DNA from: Luteibacter sp. OK325
Lineage (GTDB): Bacteria > Pseudomonadota > Gammaproteobacteria > Xanthomonadales > Rhodanobacteraceae
Length of the DNA stretch: 64,000 nt
Assembly: GCF_003050935.1 (NCBI RefSeq)
Contig: NZ_QAOX01000005.1
Span: forward strand, 298,479 to 362,478
Reading direction: 5' to 3'
Position numbers and translations under genes: made by a program. This document shows positions 43,587 to 53,891 of the stretch, piece after piece. The notes below the pieces were generated by a model, which was given only the letters and a program-made list of their open reading frames with translations, did no database searches and was not told the DNA's origin. Every line of letters starts with the position of its first letter. Positions within the stretch are counted from its first letter, which is position 1.

Positions 43587-44129
43587 ATGACGACGATTCT
43601 CCGCGAGCCTACAAAGTTCTGGTCGATCGAAACGGACCGGCTATCCATCAGCGAGTTCGGCACCGACGATGCCGGCTTCATTCTCGAGCTATTGAATGAA
43701 CCGGATTTCATAAAGAACATCGCCGACAGGGGCGTTCGTGACCTTGCCGGCGCCGAGTCATACCTGCTCGATGGCCCTCTCAAGAGCTATACGACTCACG
43801 GGTTCGGCCTCTACAAGGTGGCGCTCAAACCAAGCGGCGAGACCATCGGCATGTGCGGATTGATTCGTCGCGACTCACTGGACTTCCCCGACCTCGGCTA
43901 CGCCTTTCTTGCGATGCACCATCGGCGTGGCTATGCCAGCGAGGCCGGTGCCGCCGTACTGGACGAGGCGCGTCGGGAAAGGGGCATTGGTCGCGTCGTG
44001 GCGATCACCACGCTGGACAACGACGGATGGATACGGGTACTGGAGAATCTCGGCTTTCGCAACGAGGGTGTCGTCATCGAGATGCCGGACTACGACACGC
44101 CGAGTCGTTACTTCGTTAACGATCCCTGA
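43587..44129 (+). CDS. GNAT family N-acetyltransferase (RimJ/RimL-like)
   Basis: Starting at the ATG at 43587 gives 180 residues. IETDRLSISEFGTDDAGFILELLNEPDFIKNI is the RimJ/RimL-type N-terminus, GMCGLIRRDSLDFPDLGYAFLAMHHRRGYASEAGAAVLDEA includes the acetyl-CoA loop (RRGYA), and LDNDGWIRVLENLGFRNEG is the motif B end. Substrate classes in this subgroup include protein N-termini and small amines. The gene follows tolC by 58 bases, on the same strand. Confidence 0.88.
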   Translation: MTTILREPTKFWSIETDRLSISEFGTDDAGFILELLNEPDFIKNIADRGVRDLAGAESYLLDGPLKSYTTHGFGLYKVALKPSGETIGMCGLIRRDSLDFPDLGYAFLAMHHRRGYASEAGAAVLDEARRERGIGRVVAITTLDNDGWIRVLENLGFRNEGVVIEMPDYDTPSRYFVNDP

Positions 44130-44593
44130 GCCCTACGCCGCCGCGACAACTTGCTTATCGACATAGATAATCGGCAAGAATCGATAGCCGGGTGTGTTGC
44201 GTCAAGGTGTCGCCGCATCCGGGCCTCGAACGTCAACACGGCATGAGCAAACGCTGGCGCGCGCATTCTTACTGGCCTTGCGAGCAAATCACCGCCTGGA
44301 CGTCGCGCCAATAAATGGTCGTCTCCTGCCGTATTTGTCGACTATGCAGGAAAAGGTGCAGGCGCTCAGCCTGCCTTAGAAAATGCTGAGAATCCCCCTC
44401 GCCGGATTTGTGCACTCACCCCCGAGAGCGCTCGCATAGGCTGGCCGCGCACGTCGACCTCATGCATTGAGGCCAATCCGGCGTCATTCATTCAGACGTC
44501 TATCTGCTAGCGACCCAGGTAACTGGCGTCGTCGTTGAAGTGCGGCCGGCATTCCCCGGATCCGGGAATGGGCTGGACTTAACCGGGGGTGGT
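44130..44593. other. intergenic leader of the autotransporter gene
   Basis: No gene is supported in these 464 bases. The distal part is less GC-rich than its surroundings and should carry the promoter of the giant autotransporter. Close to its start, CATTCCC (44550-44556) can pair with GGGAATG (44564-44570), enclosing the palindrome CCGGATCCGG. This may be a leader hairpin. Confidence 0.4.
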
Positions 44594-47500
44594 ATGAACA
44601 AGCGTCACGTGGAAAGCATTCGTCCTAATTCACTCAGCAGGGGAATCTATCTCGCCCTGGCGTCGATGCTGGCGATGCCTTTGCTCAGCGGCAACGCCCA
44701 CGCCGCGTGTACTACGGCCGGCGTCACGATAACCTGCACTACCGGATCGAATACCAACAACGCGGCGAACGCGATTAACGGGGTCACCGTGAACGTGCAG
44801 TCGGGTGCGGTGGTCAGCGTGCCGCCGTTGCTGGGCGGAACCGCACTCACCCTGTCGGGCAACGGCATCACCGTGAACAACCAGGGTACGATCGACCCGG
44901 CCCTCAATGGTGGCCTGAGTCTCGCCGCATCCGGTGCAGTGCTCGGAAATAATGCGATCGGCGGGAACACCATCAACTTCAACAACCTGGCCGGCGGCAC
45001 CATTAATGGCCTGGTCAACATTGGTTCGCTACTGAGCATCGGTGGTCAGGCGCTCACGGTGCAGAACGCGACCGGTGGCGTCACCAATATCCGGAACGAC
45101 GGTACGTTCGGTATGTCGATTTTTGGCGTGGGCTTGTTTAGCACGGCCGACGCACCGGCGATCGTCACCTACGGTGGTGGCCAGACGAACTTCACCAACA
45201 CGGGCACCGTCACGGGCCGTATCGGCTTCGGTGCATCGAGCACGCCGGGAGCCGGCAATACCTTCGTCAATGCGGGCACCTTGAACGGCAGCCTCTATAT
45301 GGGCGATACGCCCACCGGCAACAGTTTCACCGCGGTCAGCGGCTCGAACGTCATCAATGACGGCATCGGCATCAACGCGATCATCGCCACGATCAACATC
45401 AGTCTGGCTGGTGCGGGCATCGTCGATGGTGGTCTCGGCACGAACAACCGACTGCTTCTGCAGAACTCAGCCACCGGCACAGGCGCGGGCACCGATGGTG
45501 CGGTCTCGACGATTAATGCCGCAAACTATCTTCACTTCCAGCATCTTGTCGTGAACAGCGGTACCTGGAACCTGCAGGGAGCGGCGGTTACCGGTGACGC
45601 GACGATCAACGACGGTCTGGTCAACTTCGATAATGGAGGGGTGTTCGGCACTGGGCAGATGACGGTGAACGGAGGTGCCATCGCCGCATCTGCGGCGGGC
45701 CTGTTGCTGGCGAATGACATCAATCTCAACGCAGGCCGACTCGAGCTTGCCGGTACCAATGCGTTCACACTCGGCGGCGTGCTCTCCGGCGCGGGTGGCC
45801 TGACGGTCACCGATACCGCGGTCGTCACGCTGGGTGGTGCGAACCTGTTTACCGGAGGCGTGAATCTCAACGCCGGCGGCTTGCTGCTGGGTAATGCGAA
45901 TGCGTTGGGTGCGGGTGTGCTGACTGTGGGCGGCAACGTCACGCTGGATGCCACCGGTACCTTCAACCTTGCCAACAACCTCGTCGTCAATGGTGGAGGG
46001 AGCCTCAATCTTCTCGGCAACCAGGCACTGACGTTGAACGGGGCGCTCTCGGGTGCCGGCACCTTGGTGAAGCAAGGCACGAGCACGCTTACGCTCGGCG
46101 GCATCAACAGCATGACCGGCGGTTTCTCCCTCACGGGCGGCACCCTCGCCGTCGGCTCCGGCGGCGTGTTGTCGGCAACGCAGGCCATGACCCTCGGTGC
46201 CGGCACCAGCCTCGATATTTCCGCGGCGGCGGCGAACCAGTCCATCGGTTCACTAGCCGGCTCTGGCACGACGAACCTGGGAGCGAAGTCGCTTACGCTG
46301 GGTGGCCTCGGCAACACCAGCTATTCAGGAGCGATCGCCGGCACGGGCGGCTTAGTCAAGGTGGGAGCCGGCGTGCAGACGCTCACCGGCAGCAGCAATT
46401 TCAGCGGCGGCGTGGCGCTGAATGCTGGTGGCCTGTTGCTCGGCAACACGAACTCGATCGGTAGCGGCACGCTCAGCGTCGGCGGCTCGGTGACGCTCGA
46501 TGGCACCGCGCCGCTCACCTTGGGCAACAGCGTGAGCCTCGGTAGCGGTGGCTCGCTGAACCTCCTGGGCGGCCAGTCGCTGGTCTTCGACGGGATCATC
46601 TCCGGGCAAGGCAACCTGGTGAAGAACGGTGCCTCGTTGCTCACGTTGAACGGCGCGAACAGCTTCAGCGGCGGATTGACGGCGAACGGGGGCGGCCTGC
46701 TTCTCGGAAACAGCAGTGCACTGGGCAGTGGCCCGCTGACCGTCAACGGTGCCGTGACGCTCGATGGCACAGCGGCGTTGACCCTCGCTAACGACGTGAA
46801 TCTCGGCGCCGGTGCGGCGTTGAACGTCCTCGGCGGACAACCGGTGACCTTCGGCGGCGTCCTCGCGGGCACTGGCGGCCTGGTCAAGAGCGGCGCATCC
46901 ACCTTGACCCTGACCGGTGCAAACACCTTTACCGGCGGGCTCAATATCGCCGCGGGTACGGTGGCCTTGGCAGCCGGCGGCAAGCTCGCCGCGAACGGTA
47001 ACGTGACCCTGAGCGCACCGGACGCCGGTTTCGATATCTCTGCCGGTGGCAGCCAGACCATCGGCTCTCTGTCCGGCGTAGCAGGCAGCACCATCTCGCT
47101 CGGCGGTAACGCACTGACCTTCGGTGACGCGACCAACCAGACCTTCGCCGGCATCATTGCGGGCACGGGTTCGATCACGAAGACCGGCGCGGGTACGCAG
47201 ACGCTCAGTGGTGCGAACACCTTCAGCGGTGGCGTGAACCTCAATCAGGGCGGCCTGCTGCTCGGCAATACAGGCGCGCTCGGGACGGGCACGCTCACGG
47301 TGAGCGGCGCTGGCACGCTCGACAGCACGGCAGCACTCAATCTGGGTAACAACGTCAACCTTGCCGGCGGTGCGCTGAACCTTCTCGGCAGTCAGAACGT
47401 GACGCTCAACGGTGTGGTGTCGGGTACCGGAGGCCTGACCAAGAACGGCGCGTCGCTGCTCACCTTGAATGGCACGAATACTTTCAGCGGCGGAACTACG

Positions 47501-50500
47501 GTCAATGCGGGTGGATTGGTTCTGGGCAGTTCGAGTGCACTCGGAACAGGCGCGTTGAACATCGGCGGTGCGGTGACCCTGGATGGAACGGGGGCCCTCA
47601 CCCTCGCCAACGGCGTGAACCTCAACGGCAGTAGCGCACTGACGTTGCCAGGCACGCAGAACCTCACCCTGGGTGGTGCGATCGCGGGAACCGGCAGCGT
47701 GATCAAGAATGGCGCCTCGTTGCTGACATTGAGTGGCGTGAACACCTTCACGGGTGGTCTGACCGCTAACGGCGGCGAGCTGCTGCTCGGCAACAGCGGC
47801 GCCATCGGCACTGGTGTACTGACCGTGGGCGGCGCGGTCAGGCTCGACAGCAGCGCCGCGGTCAGCCTCGGCAACGGTATCAACCTCAGTGGCGGTACGC
47901 TGACCCTGCAGGGTACCCAGGACATCACCCTGGGTGGCGTCGTCACGGGAACGGGCGGCCTTATCAAGAATGGTGCCTCGGTGCTTTCGTTGAACGGTGC
48001 CAACACCTTCAGCGGCAACGTGAACCTCAACAGCGGTGGACTGCTGCTCGGCAACAACGGCGCGCTCGGCACGGGTGTGCTCAATGTCGGTGGCAACGCC
48101 TCGCTGGACGCCGGCGCGGTGCTCAGCGTGGCGAACAACATTTCCCTCGCCGCTGGCGCGAACCTCACCGAGCTGGGTAGTCACGCGCTGACCCTGGCTG
48201 GCGCCCTCACTGGCGCAGGCAGCCTGACCAAGAACGGCACCGAGACGCTGACGCTCGCCGGCGCCAACACGTTCACCGGTGGCACGACGATCAACGCCGG
48301 CTCGCTGGTGCTCGGCGCTGGCGGCAGCCTGGCCGCGAACGGTGCGGTGACCCTGGCCGGTGCGGGCGCCGGACTCGACCTTTCGGCGGCCGGTGCGCAG
48401 ACCATCGGTTCCCTTTCCGGTGTCGCGGGAAGCACGATTGCGCTGGGAGGAAACGCCCTGAGCTTCGGTGGGGCAACCAATCAGACGTTCGACGGATCCA
48501 TCAGCGGTAATGGCGCGTTGGTGAAAGCGGGCGCCGGTGTGCAGACGTTTGGCGGTGCGAGCACCTTCAGCGGCGGCCTGACGATCAATGCGGGCGGCCT
48601 GGTGGCTGGCAACGATGCCGCGTTCGGCACGGGCGACCTGACCGTGGGCGGTGCGGCGACACTCGACTCCAGCGGCCCGGTGACCCTGACGAACGCGATC
48701 GTCCTCAATGCGGGCCTGACCGTGCTGGGCAACAACGCGCTGACCCTCAACGGCAGCATCGTCGGTATCGGCGGCCTGACCAAGGATGGCGCGGCGACGC
48801 TGACCTTGAACGGCATCAACAGCTATACGGGCGGCACGACGATCAATGCCGGTACGCTGGCGCTTGGCGCGGGGGGAAGCCTCACCAACAGCGGTATCGT
48901 CAACCTGGTGACAGGTGCGACCTTCGACCTCTCCGCGGGTAACGGCGCGCAGGTCTTCGGTACCCTCACTGGTGGTGGCACGGTGAACCTCGGTGCTAAC
49001 TCGCTCACGATCGGTGGGCCGACCAACGGCACCTTCAGTGGTTCGATTGCCGGCACCGGCGGGCTGATCAAGGAAGGCGCCGGCACCGAAACGCTCACCG
49101 GCAGCGATACGTTCACGGGCGGCACCGTGATCAGCGCGGGCACGCTCGCGATCGGTGTTGGCGGCAGCCTTGCCGCCTCTGGTGCTTTGAACCTCGCGGC
49201 TCCGGGCACCGGCTTCGATATTTCGGCGGGAAGCGACCAGTCGATCGGTGTGTTGAACGGAGTGACCGGAAGCACGGTGACACTCGGCGCTAATACGCTG
49301 ACACTCGGCGGCGTCGGTAACGGAACCTACGATGGCCTCATCGCCGGCACCGGCGGTCTGGTGAAAAATGGCGCGGGCGTGCAGGAACTCGGTGGTGCGA
49401 ATCTCTTCACCGGCGGTGTCGTCCTTAATGCCGGTGGCCTCTTGCTCGGCAATAACGGCGCGCTCGGGACGGGCGCACTCGCCGTCAACGGCAACGCCAC
49501 GCTGGACACGAGCTCGGCACTCAACCTCGTCAACGACATCGGCCTGGCCGGCGGCACCAACCTCGATCTGCCTGGCAACAACGCGCTGACCCTCGGCGGC
49601 GCGATCTCGGGCGCGGGTGGCCTGAGCAAGGACGGTGCGGCGACCGTCACGCTCACCGGCGCGAATACCTATACAGGCGGCACGACGATCAACAACGGCA
49701 CGCTGGCGATCGGCGCCGGCGGTAGCCTTGCCGCGACCGGCGCGGTGAACTTCACCGGCACCGGCACCCTCGATATCTCGGCGGGCGGCAATCAGGCCGT
49801 CGGTTCGCTGGCCGGTGTCGCAGGTAGCGCGGTCGCGCTCGGCGGGAACACACTTACGTTGGGTGGCGCGACCGATGCCACCTTCAACGGCACGGTCGGT
49901 GGCAGCGGAGGACTGGTGAAGAATGGCACCGGCGTGCAGACGCTCGGTGGGGCGAACACCTTCAGCGGCGGTGTCACGCTGAATGCCGGTGGCCTGATCG
50001 TCGGCAACAACGCGGCACTCGGAACAGGAGCGCTGACCGTAGGCGGCGCATCGACGTTCGATTCCGCCAGCGCCGTGACGCTCGCGAACGATGTCGTGCT
50101 CAACGCCGGCCTGACTGTGCTGGGCAGCAACGACCTGACCCTCAACGGCAAGCTTACCGGGACGGGCAGCCTGACCAAGGATGGCGCTGCGACGCTGACG
50201 TTGAACGGCGCGAACACGTACACCGGCGGCACGCTCATCAACGCGGGCACGCTGGCGCTGGGTGCGGGCGCGAGCCTTTACGCCAACGGTGTCGTGACCC
50301 TCGCGGCAAACGCGACGTTCGACCTGTCGGCCGGTAACGGGACGCAGGCTTTCGGCACGCTGATTGGCAGCGGCACGGTGAATCTCGGCAACAACGACCT
50401 GATCGTGGGCGGCCCGACCGATGGCACGTTCAGCGGCTCGATCGCCGGCACGGGTGGCCTGATCAAGGAAGGCACCGGTACGGAGACGCTCACCGGCACG

Positions 50501-53500
50501 AACACGTATACCGGCGGCACCACGATCAACGTCGGCACACTGGCGATCGGTGTGGGTGGCAGCCTCGTTACCACGGGCGCGGTAAACCTCACCGCGGCGG
50601 GTACCGGTTTCGACATCTCCGGCGGCGGTAACCAGGCCATCGGTGCATTGAACGGCGTCGCTGGGAGCACGGTGACGCTGGGCGCGAATGCACTGGCGCT
50701 GGGTGGCGTCGGCAACGCGAGCTTCGACGGCGATATCGCGGGTACCGGCTCACTGGTGAAGGATGGCCCGGGTACGCAGACATTGGGCGGTGCGAACACC
50801 TTCAGCGGCGGCGTTACGCTCAATGCAGGTGGCCTGGCCGTCGGTGACAACGCGGCGTTGGGGACGGGTGCGCTCACCGTCGCCGGTGCGTCGACGCTCG
50901 ACGCTACCAGTGCCGTCACGCTGGCGAATACGGTCGCACTCAACGCAGGCCTGACCGTGCTGGCTAGCAACGACCTGACGCTCGCGGGCACGATCGCTGG
51001 TGCGGGCGGACTCACCAAGGACGGTGCTGCGACGCTGACCCTCACCGCTGCGGATACGTATACCGGTGGGACCAACATCAACGCCGGTACGCTGGCGATC
51101 GGCGCCGGAGGAAGCCTCGCTTCGACGGGCGCGGTAAACCTGACGGGTACCGGTGCGTTCGATATCTCGGCCGGCGGCAACCAGACCATCGGCACGTTGG
51201 CGGGTGTGGCCGGCAGTACGGTCGCGCTCGGTGGCAACACGCTGACGCTTGGCGGCGCGACGGACACCGCATTCAACGGCAGCATCGGTGGCACGGGTGA
51301 CCTGGTGAAGGATGGCGCCGGCACGCTGGCGCTGGGCGGTGCGAGCAGCTTCAGCGGTGGCGTGACCCTGAATGCCGGCGGCCTGAGCGTCGGCAACGAC
51401 GCGGCGCTTGGCACGGGCGCGCTCACGGTGGGCGGCGCGGCTTCGCTGGATGCGACAGCGGCCACCACACTGGCGAACGACATCGCGCTCGATGCGGCGC
51501 TGACCCTTCCTGGCAGCAACGACCTGACGCTGGATGGCAGTATCTCCGGCGCCGGCGGGTTGGTGAAGGACGGTGCCGTTACGCTCGCATTGAACGGCAA
51601 CAACAGTTTCACCGGTGGCACCACGGTCACCGGCGGCACGCTGGTGGTCGGCAGCAACACGGCACTGGGTACCGGCGGTCTCGCCATCGACGGCGCCACC
51701 TTGCAGGCTGGCGCGGCCGTCACGCTCGGCAACGATGTCACCGTTGGCGGCAACGGTGTCACCGTGCAAGGTTCCGACGATCTGACGTTGAACGGAAGCC
51801 TCAGCGGCACGGGCGGCGTTGACAAGGAAGGTACGGGCACGCTCAATCTTGGCGGCTCACTCGCCGGCCTCAGTAGTGACCTTACCGTCAACGGCGGCAT
51901 CCTCAACGCAAGCAATCCGTACACGGGCGGCATCACGGTGGGTGCGAGCGGCACGCTCAATCTCGACGGCAGCGGCAACGCGGTCACGGTGGCCGGCCCG
52001 ATCGGCGGCACGGTGAATCTCGGCGGTGGCAGTAGCATCGACATCGGCTACGGGGATCTGCCGGGTGTGACCGGCACCGTCAACGGCACCGCGCCAGGTT
52101 CCACGCTCAACATCACGGGCACGGGCGAAGCCAGTCTGCCCGGCGGCACGTTCAACGACATCACTAACCTCAATGTCGGCGCAGGTACGTTGTCGGTGGA
52201 CAGCGGCACGTCGGTGACCTTCGCCGGTGGCACCACGGTCGGCGGCACGCTGGTGGTGAACGGTGACCTCGGCGGGCCCGCCACGATCAACAGCGGTGGC
52301 GGCCTGGTCGGTGGCGGGACGATTACCGGTCCGGTCACGGTGGACGGTACGGTGGCACCGAGCGGCGTCAACGGCGCGACGGGCGCAGCAGGTGGAACCG
52401 GTACACCGGGCTCGGTGCTGACCGTCGGCGGGCTGACTCTCGGTGGGGGTTCGACCACCGTGATTCGTAGCGACAGCGGCGGCACGAGTGACAGCATCAA
52501 CGTCAATGGTGGCGCGACGCTCGGTGGCCAGCTGGTGTCCATACCCTCGGCGGGCACGTACGGGCCCACGACCAGCTACACCATCGTCAACGCGAGTGGT
52601 GGCATTACTGGCGTCTATGCGGGTGTCACGCAGAACACACTGCCCTTCCTCGATGCAAGCGTCGCGCAGCAAGGCAACGAGCTGATCCTCACGCTTAGCC
52701 AGGCCGGTGGTGGCACCGGGACTGGCGGCACACCATTCGATCAGTTCCCGGGCCTCAACGGCAACCAGGAAAGCGTGGCCGCCGCGCTACAGCATATCGC
52801 CACCTCGGGCGGCAATCCGTTGCCGACCTTGCTGGGCTACGCGCGCGGCCTGCGTGCCGACCAGGCTATCAAGGCCTTCGATTCACTCACGGGCGAAACC
52901 TATGCCTCCGCCGCGAATGCGGAACTGAGCGGTCAGAGCCAGTACCAGGACTCCCTGTTCTATCGGCTTAAGCTGCAGCGCGATACGGGTGAGCAAGGGC
53001 CCGCGGTCTGGGCCGAGCCGTATACGTCGAGCAGCGATTTCGATCGCAGCGCGGATACGGCACACACCGATTACCGCATCCATGGCGTGATCATCGGTAC
53101 CGACGCACCGCTGACGCCGGACCTTCGCCTGGGCGTGCATGCCAACTTCGCCAACTCGCGCACGGAGGTGAACAGCCGCGGCGATTACACCGACGTGGAC
53201 CAGGCATCCATTGGCTTGCATGCCCTCTACTTCAACCAGCAACAGTGGTGGGTGGAAGGCCTGGCTTCGTACGGCTGGCAGAATGCGGACAGCAATCGCC
53301 GCATCGTCGTCGGTCCCTTCGATCCACAGGCTACCGGGCACTACAACGGCAAGGCGACCAACGCGGCACTGGAAGGCGGTTACCGCTTCGAGCTCGGCAA
53401 GGCCATGCATCTGGAGCCGTTCGTCGGCGCGTACTACAGCAAGGTGAAGTACGACGCCTTCACCGAAAAGAATGCCGGCGATGCCGACCTGAGGGTGGGA

Positions 53501-53839
53501 CGCGCGGACGCCAGCAGCATGCAGTATGGCGTGGGTGCACGACTCGTCGGTGATGTCGACCTGGGTGTGGAAGGTACGCGCCTGCATCCGATCGTGCTGC
53601 TGCGCTACCTGCACAACACGAAGGACAATACCGTGACGGTGAACAATGCCTTCGCGGGTGAACCGTCGGATGGCTTCATCGTGCAGGGTTCGCGGCCGGT
53701 GCAGAATCATTGGCAGGCGGGCGTCGGCGTGAGCTTCGATATCACGCCGAAGGCAAGCACGTTCGTGTACTACAACGCCGATGTTGCTTCGCACACTACG
53801 AGCAATGCGGTGAATCTCGGCGTCCGCTGGAATTTCTGA
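44594..53839 (+). CDS. giant autotransporter with beta-strand repeats
   Basis: From the ATG at 44594 (GGGGGTGG upstream) the protein has 3081 residues: a signal peptide to about residue 37 (LSGNAHA), an N-terminal domain with two cysteines (to about 400), then a passenger of autotransporter-associated beta-strand repeats. The motif (A/G)N(T/S)(F/Y)(S/T)GG occurs 22 times between about residues 415 and 2345. A spacer follows, then a C-terminal autotransporter barrel (about 2785-3081) ending NLGVRWNF, with a terminal phenylalanine. This is type V secretion to the cell surface, probably for adhesion or biofilm. No protease triad or adhesion motif is visible. Confidence 0.93.
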   Translation: MNKRHVESIRPNSLSRGIYLALASMLAMPLLSGNAHAACTTAGVTITCTTGSNTNNAANAINGVTVNVQSGAVVSVPPLLGGTALTLSGNGITVNNQGTIDPALNGGLSLAASGAVLGNNAIGGNTINFNNLAGGTINGLVNIGSLLSIGGQALTVQNATGGVTNIRNDGTFGMSIFGVGLFSTADAPAIVTYGGGQTNFTNTGTVTGRIGFGASSTPGAGNTFVNAGTLNGSLYMGDTPTGNSFTAVSGSNVINDGIGINAIIATINISLAGAGIVDGGLGTNNRLLLQNSATGTGAGTDGAVSTINAANYLHFQHLVVNSGTWNLQGAAVTGDATINDGLVNFDNGGVFGTGQMTVNGGAIAASAAGLLLANDINLNAGRLELAGTNAFTLGGVLSGAGGLTVTDTAVVTLGGANLFTGGVNLNAGGLLLGNANALGAGVLTVGGNVTLDATGTFNLANNLVVNGGGSLNLLGNQALTLNGALSGAGTLVKQGTSTLTLGGINSMTGGFSLTGGTLAVGSGGVLSATQAMTLGAGTSLDISAAAANQSIGSLAGSGTTNLGAKSLTLGGLGNTSYSGAIAGTGGLVKVGAGVQTLTGSSNFSGGVALNAGGLLLGNTNSIGSGTLSVGGSVTLDGTAPLTLGNSVSLGSGGSLNLLGGQSLVFDGIISGQGNLVKNGASLLTLNGANSFSGGLTANGGGLLLGNSSALGSGPLTVNGAVTLDGTAALTLANDVNLGAGAALNVLGGQPVTFGGVLAGTGGLVKSGASTLTLTGANTFTGGLNIAAGTVALAAGGKLAANGNVTLSAPDAGFDISAGGSQTIGSLSGVAGSTISLGGNALTFGDATNQTFAGIIAGTGSITKTGAGTQTLSGANTFSGGVNLNQGGLLLGNTGALGTGTLTVSGAGTLDSTAALNLGNNVNLAGGALNLLGSQNVTLNGVVSGTGGLTKNGASLLTLNGTNTFSGGTTVNAGGLVLGSSSALGTGALNIGGAVTLDGTGALTLANGVNLNGSSALTLPGTQNLTLGGAIAGTGSVIKNGASLLTLSGVNTFTGGLTANGGELLLGNSGAIGTGVLTVGGAVRLDSSAAVSLGNGINLSGGTLTLQGTQDITLGGVVTGTGGLIKNGASVLSLNGANTFSGNVNLNSGGLLLGNNGALGTGVLNVGGNASLDAGAVLSVANNISLAAGANLTELGSHALTLAGALTGAGSLTKNGTETLTLAGANTFTGGTTINAGSLVLGAGGSLAANGAVTLAGAGAGLDLSAAGAQTIGSLSGVAGSTIALGGNALSFGGATNQTFDGSISGNGALVKAGAGVQTFGGASTFSGGLTINAGGLVAGNDAAFGTGDLTVGGAATLDSSGPVTLTNAIVLNAGLTVLGNNALTLNGSIVGIGGLTKDGAATLTLNGINSYTGGTTINAGTLALGAGGSLTNSGIVNLVTGATFDLSAGNGAQVFGTLTGGGTVNLGANSLTIGGPTNGTFSGSIAGTGGLIKEGAGTETLTGSDTFTGGTVISAGTLAIGVGGSLAASGALNLAAPGTGFDISAGSDQSIGVLNGVTGSTVTLGANTLTLGGVGNGTYDGLIAGTGGLVKNGAGVQELGGANLFTGGVVLNAGGLLLGNNGALGTGALAVNGNATLDTSSALNLVNDIGLAGGTNLDLPGNNALTLGGAISGAGGLSKDGAATVTLTGANTYTGGTTINNGTLAIGAGGSLAATGAVNFTGTGTLDISAGGNQAVGSLAGVAGSAVALGGNTLTLGGATDATFNGTVGGSGGLVKNGTGVQTLGGANTFSGGVTLNAGGLIVGNNAALGTGALTVGGASTFDSASAVTLANDVVLNAGLTVLGSNDLTLNGKLTGTGSLTKDGAATLTLNGANTYTGGTLINAGTLALGAGASLYANGVVTLAANATFDLSAGNGTQAFGTLIGSGTVNLGNNDLIVGGPTDGTFSGSIAGTGGLIKEGTGTETLTGTNTYTGGTTINVGTLAIGVGGSLVTTGAVNLTAAGTGFDISGGGNQAIGALNGVAGSTVTLGANALALGGVGNASFDGDIAGTGSLVKDGPGTQTLGGANTFSGGVTLNAGGLAVGDNAALGTGALTVAGASTLDATSAVTLANTVALNAGLTVLASNDLTLAGTIAGAGGLTKDGAATLTLTAADTYTGGTNINAGTLAIGAGGSLASTGAVNLTGTGAFDISAGGNQTIGTLAGVAGSTVALGGNTLTLGGATDTAFNGSIGGTGDLVKDGAGTLALGGASSFSGGVTLNAGGLSVGNDAALGTGALTVGGAASLDATAATTLANDIALDAALTLPGSNDLTLDGSISGAGGLVKDGAVTLALNGNNSFTGGTTVTGGTLVVGSNTALGTGGLAIDGATLQAGAAVTLGNDVTVGGNGVTVQGSDDLTLNGSLSGTGGVDKEGTGTLNLGGSLAGLSSDLTVNGGILNASNPYTGGITVGASGTLNLDGSGNAVTVAGPIGGTVNLGGGSSIDIGYGDLPGVTGTVNGTAPGSTLNITGTGEASLPGGTFNDITNLNVGAGTLSVDSGTSVTFAGGTTVGGTLVVNGDLGGPATINSGGGLVGGGTITGPVTVDGTVAPSGVNGATGAAGGTGTPGSVLTVGGLTLGGGSTTVIRSDSGGTSDSINVNGGATLGGQLVSIPSAGTYGPTTSYTIVNASGGITGVYAGVTQNTLPFLDASVAQQGNELILTLSQAGGGTGTGGTPFDQFPGLNGNQESVAAALQHIATSGGNPLPTLLGYARGLRADQAIKAFDSLTGETYASAANAELSGQSQYQDSLFYRLKLQRDTGEQGPAVWAEPYTSSSDFDRSADTAHTDYRIHGVIIGTDAPLTPDLRLGVHANFANSRTEVNSRGDYTDVDQASIGLHALYFNQQQWWVEGLASYGWQNADSNRRIVVGPFDPQATGHYNGKATNAALEGGYRFELGKAMHLEPFVGAYYSKVKYDAFTEKNAGDADLRVGRADASSMQYGVGARLVGDVDLGVEGTRLHPIVLLRYLHNTKDNTVTVNNAFAGEPSDGFIVQGSRPVQNHWQAGVGVSFDITPKASTFVYYNADVASHTTSNAVNLGVRWNF
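48541..51324 (+). repeat. ~1.39 kb higher-order tandem repeat inside the autotransporter gene
   Basis: The marker segment reading GGANTFSGG in protein begins at 48541, 49381, 49936, 50776 and 51325. The distances are therefore 840, 555, 840 and 549, that is, a long/short pair repeated twice (about 1395 and 1389 bases per pair). Each interval is a multiple of three. Further left, tandem units of 261-264 bases (87-88 residues) recur, e.g. 46622 to 46886 and 47441 to 47705 to 47966. Confidence 0.75.
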
Positions 53840-53883
53840 CTATCAGTAAATGAAGCAGCCTGATTATCAGTAAATGAAGCAGC
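53836..53883 (+). repeat. 24-base tandem duplication across the autotransporter stop
   Basis: Two copies of a 24-base unit ending ATCAGTAAATGAAGCAGC lie at 53836-53859 and 53860-53883 and differ at one base. The first contains the TGA stop codon of the autotransporter. Confidence 0.85.
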
Positions 53884-53891
53884 GGCTCTTT

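Noticed and set aside
44194..44379. A 61-codon plus-strand frame upstream of the autotransporter
   Set aside because: It has no ribosome-binding site, its composition is unlike nearby genes and no family is recognisable.
46352..52044. Long minus-strand open frames (about 600 codons each) inside the autotransporter gene
   Set aside because: They are antisense to the repeat-rich passenger, have low-complexity composition and exist only because the GC-rich repeats avoid stops in that frame.
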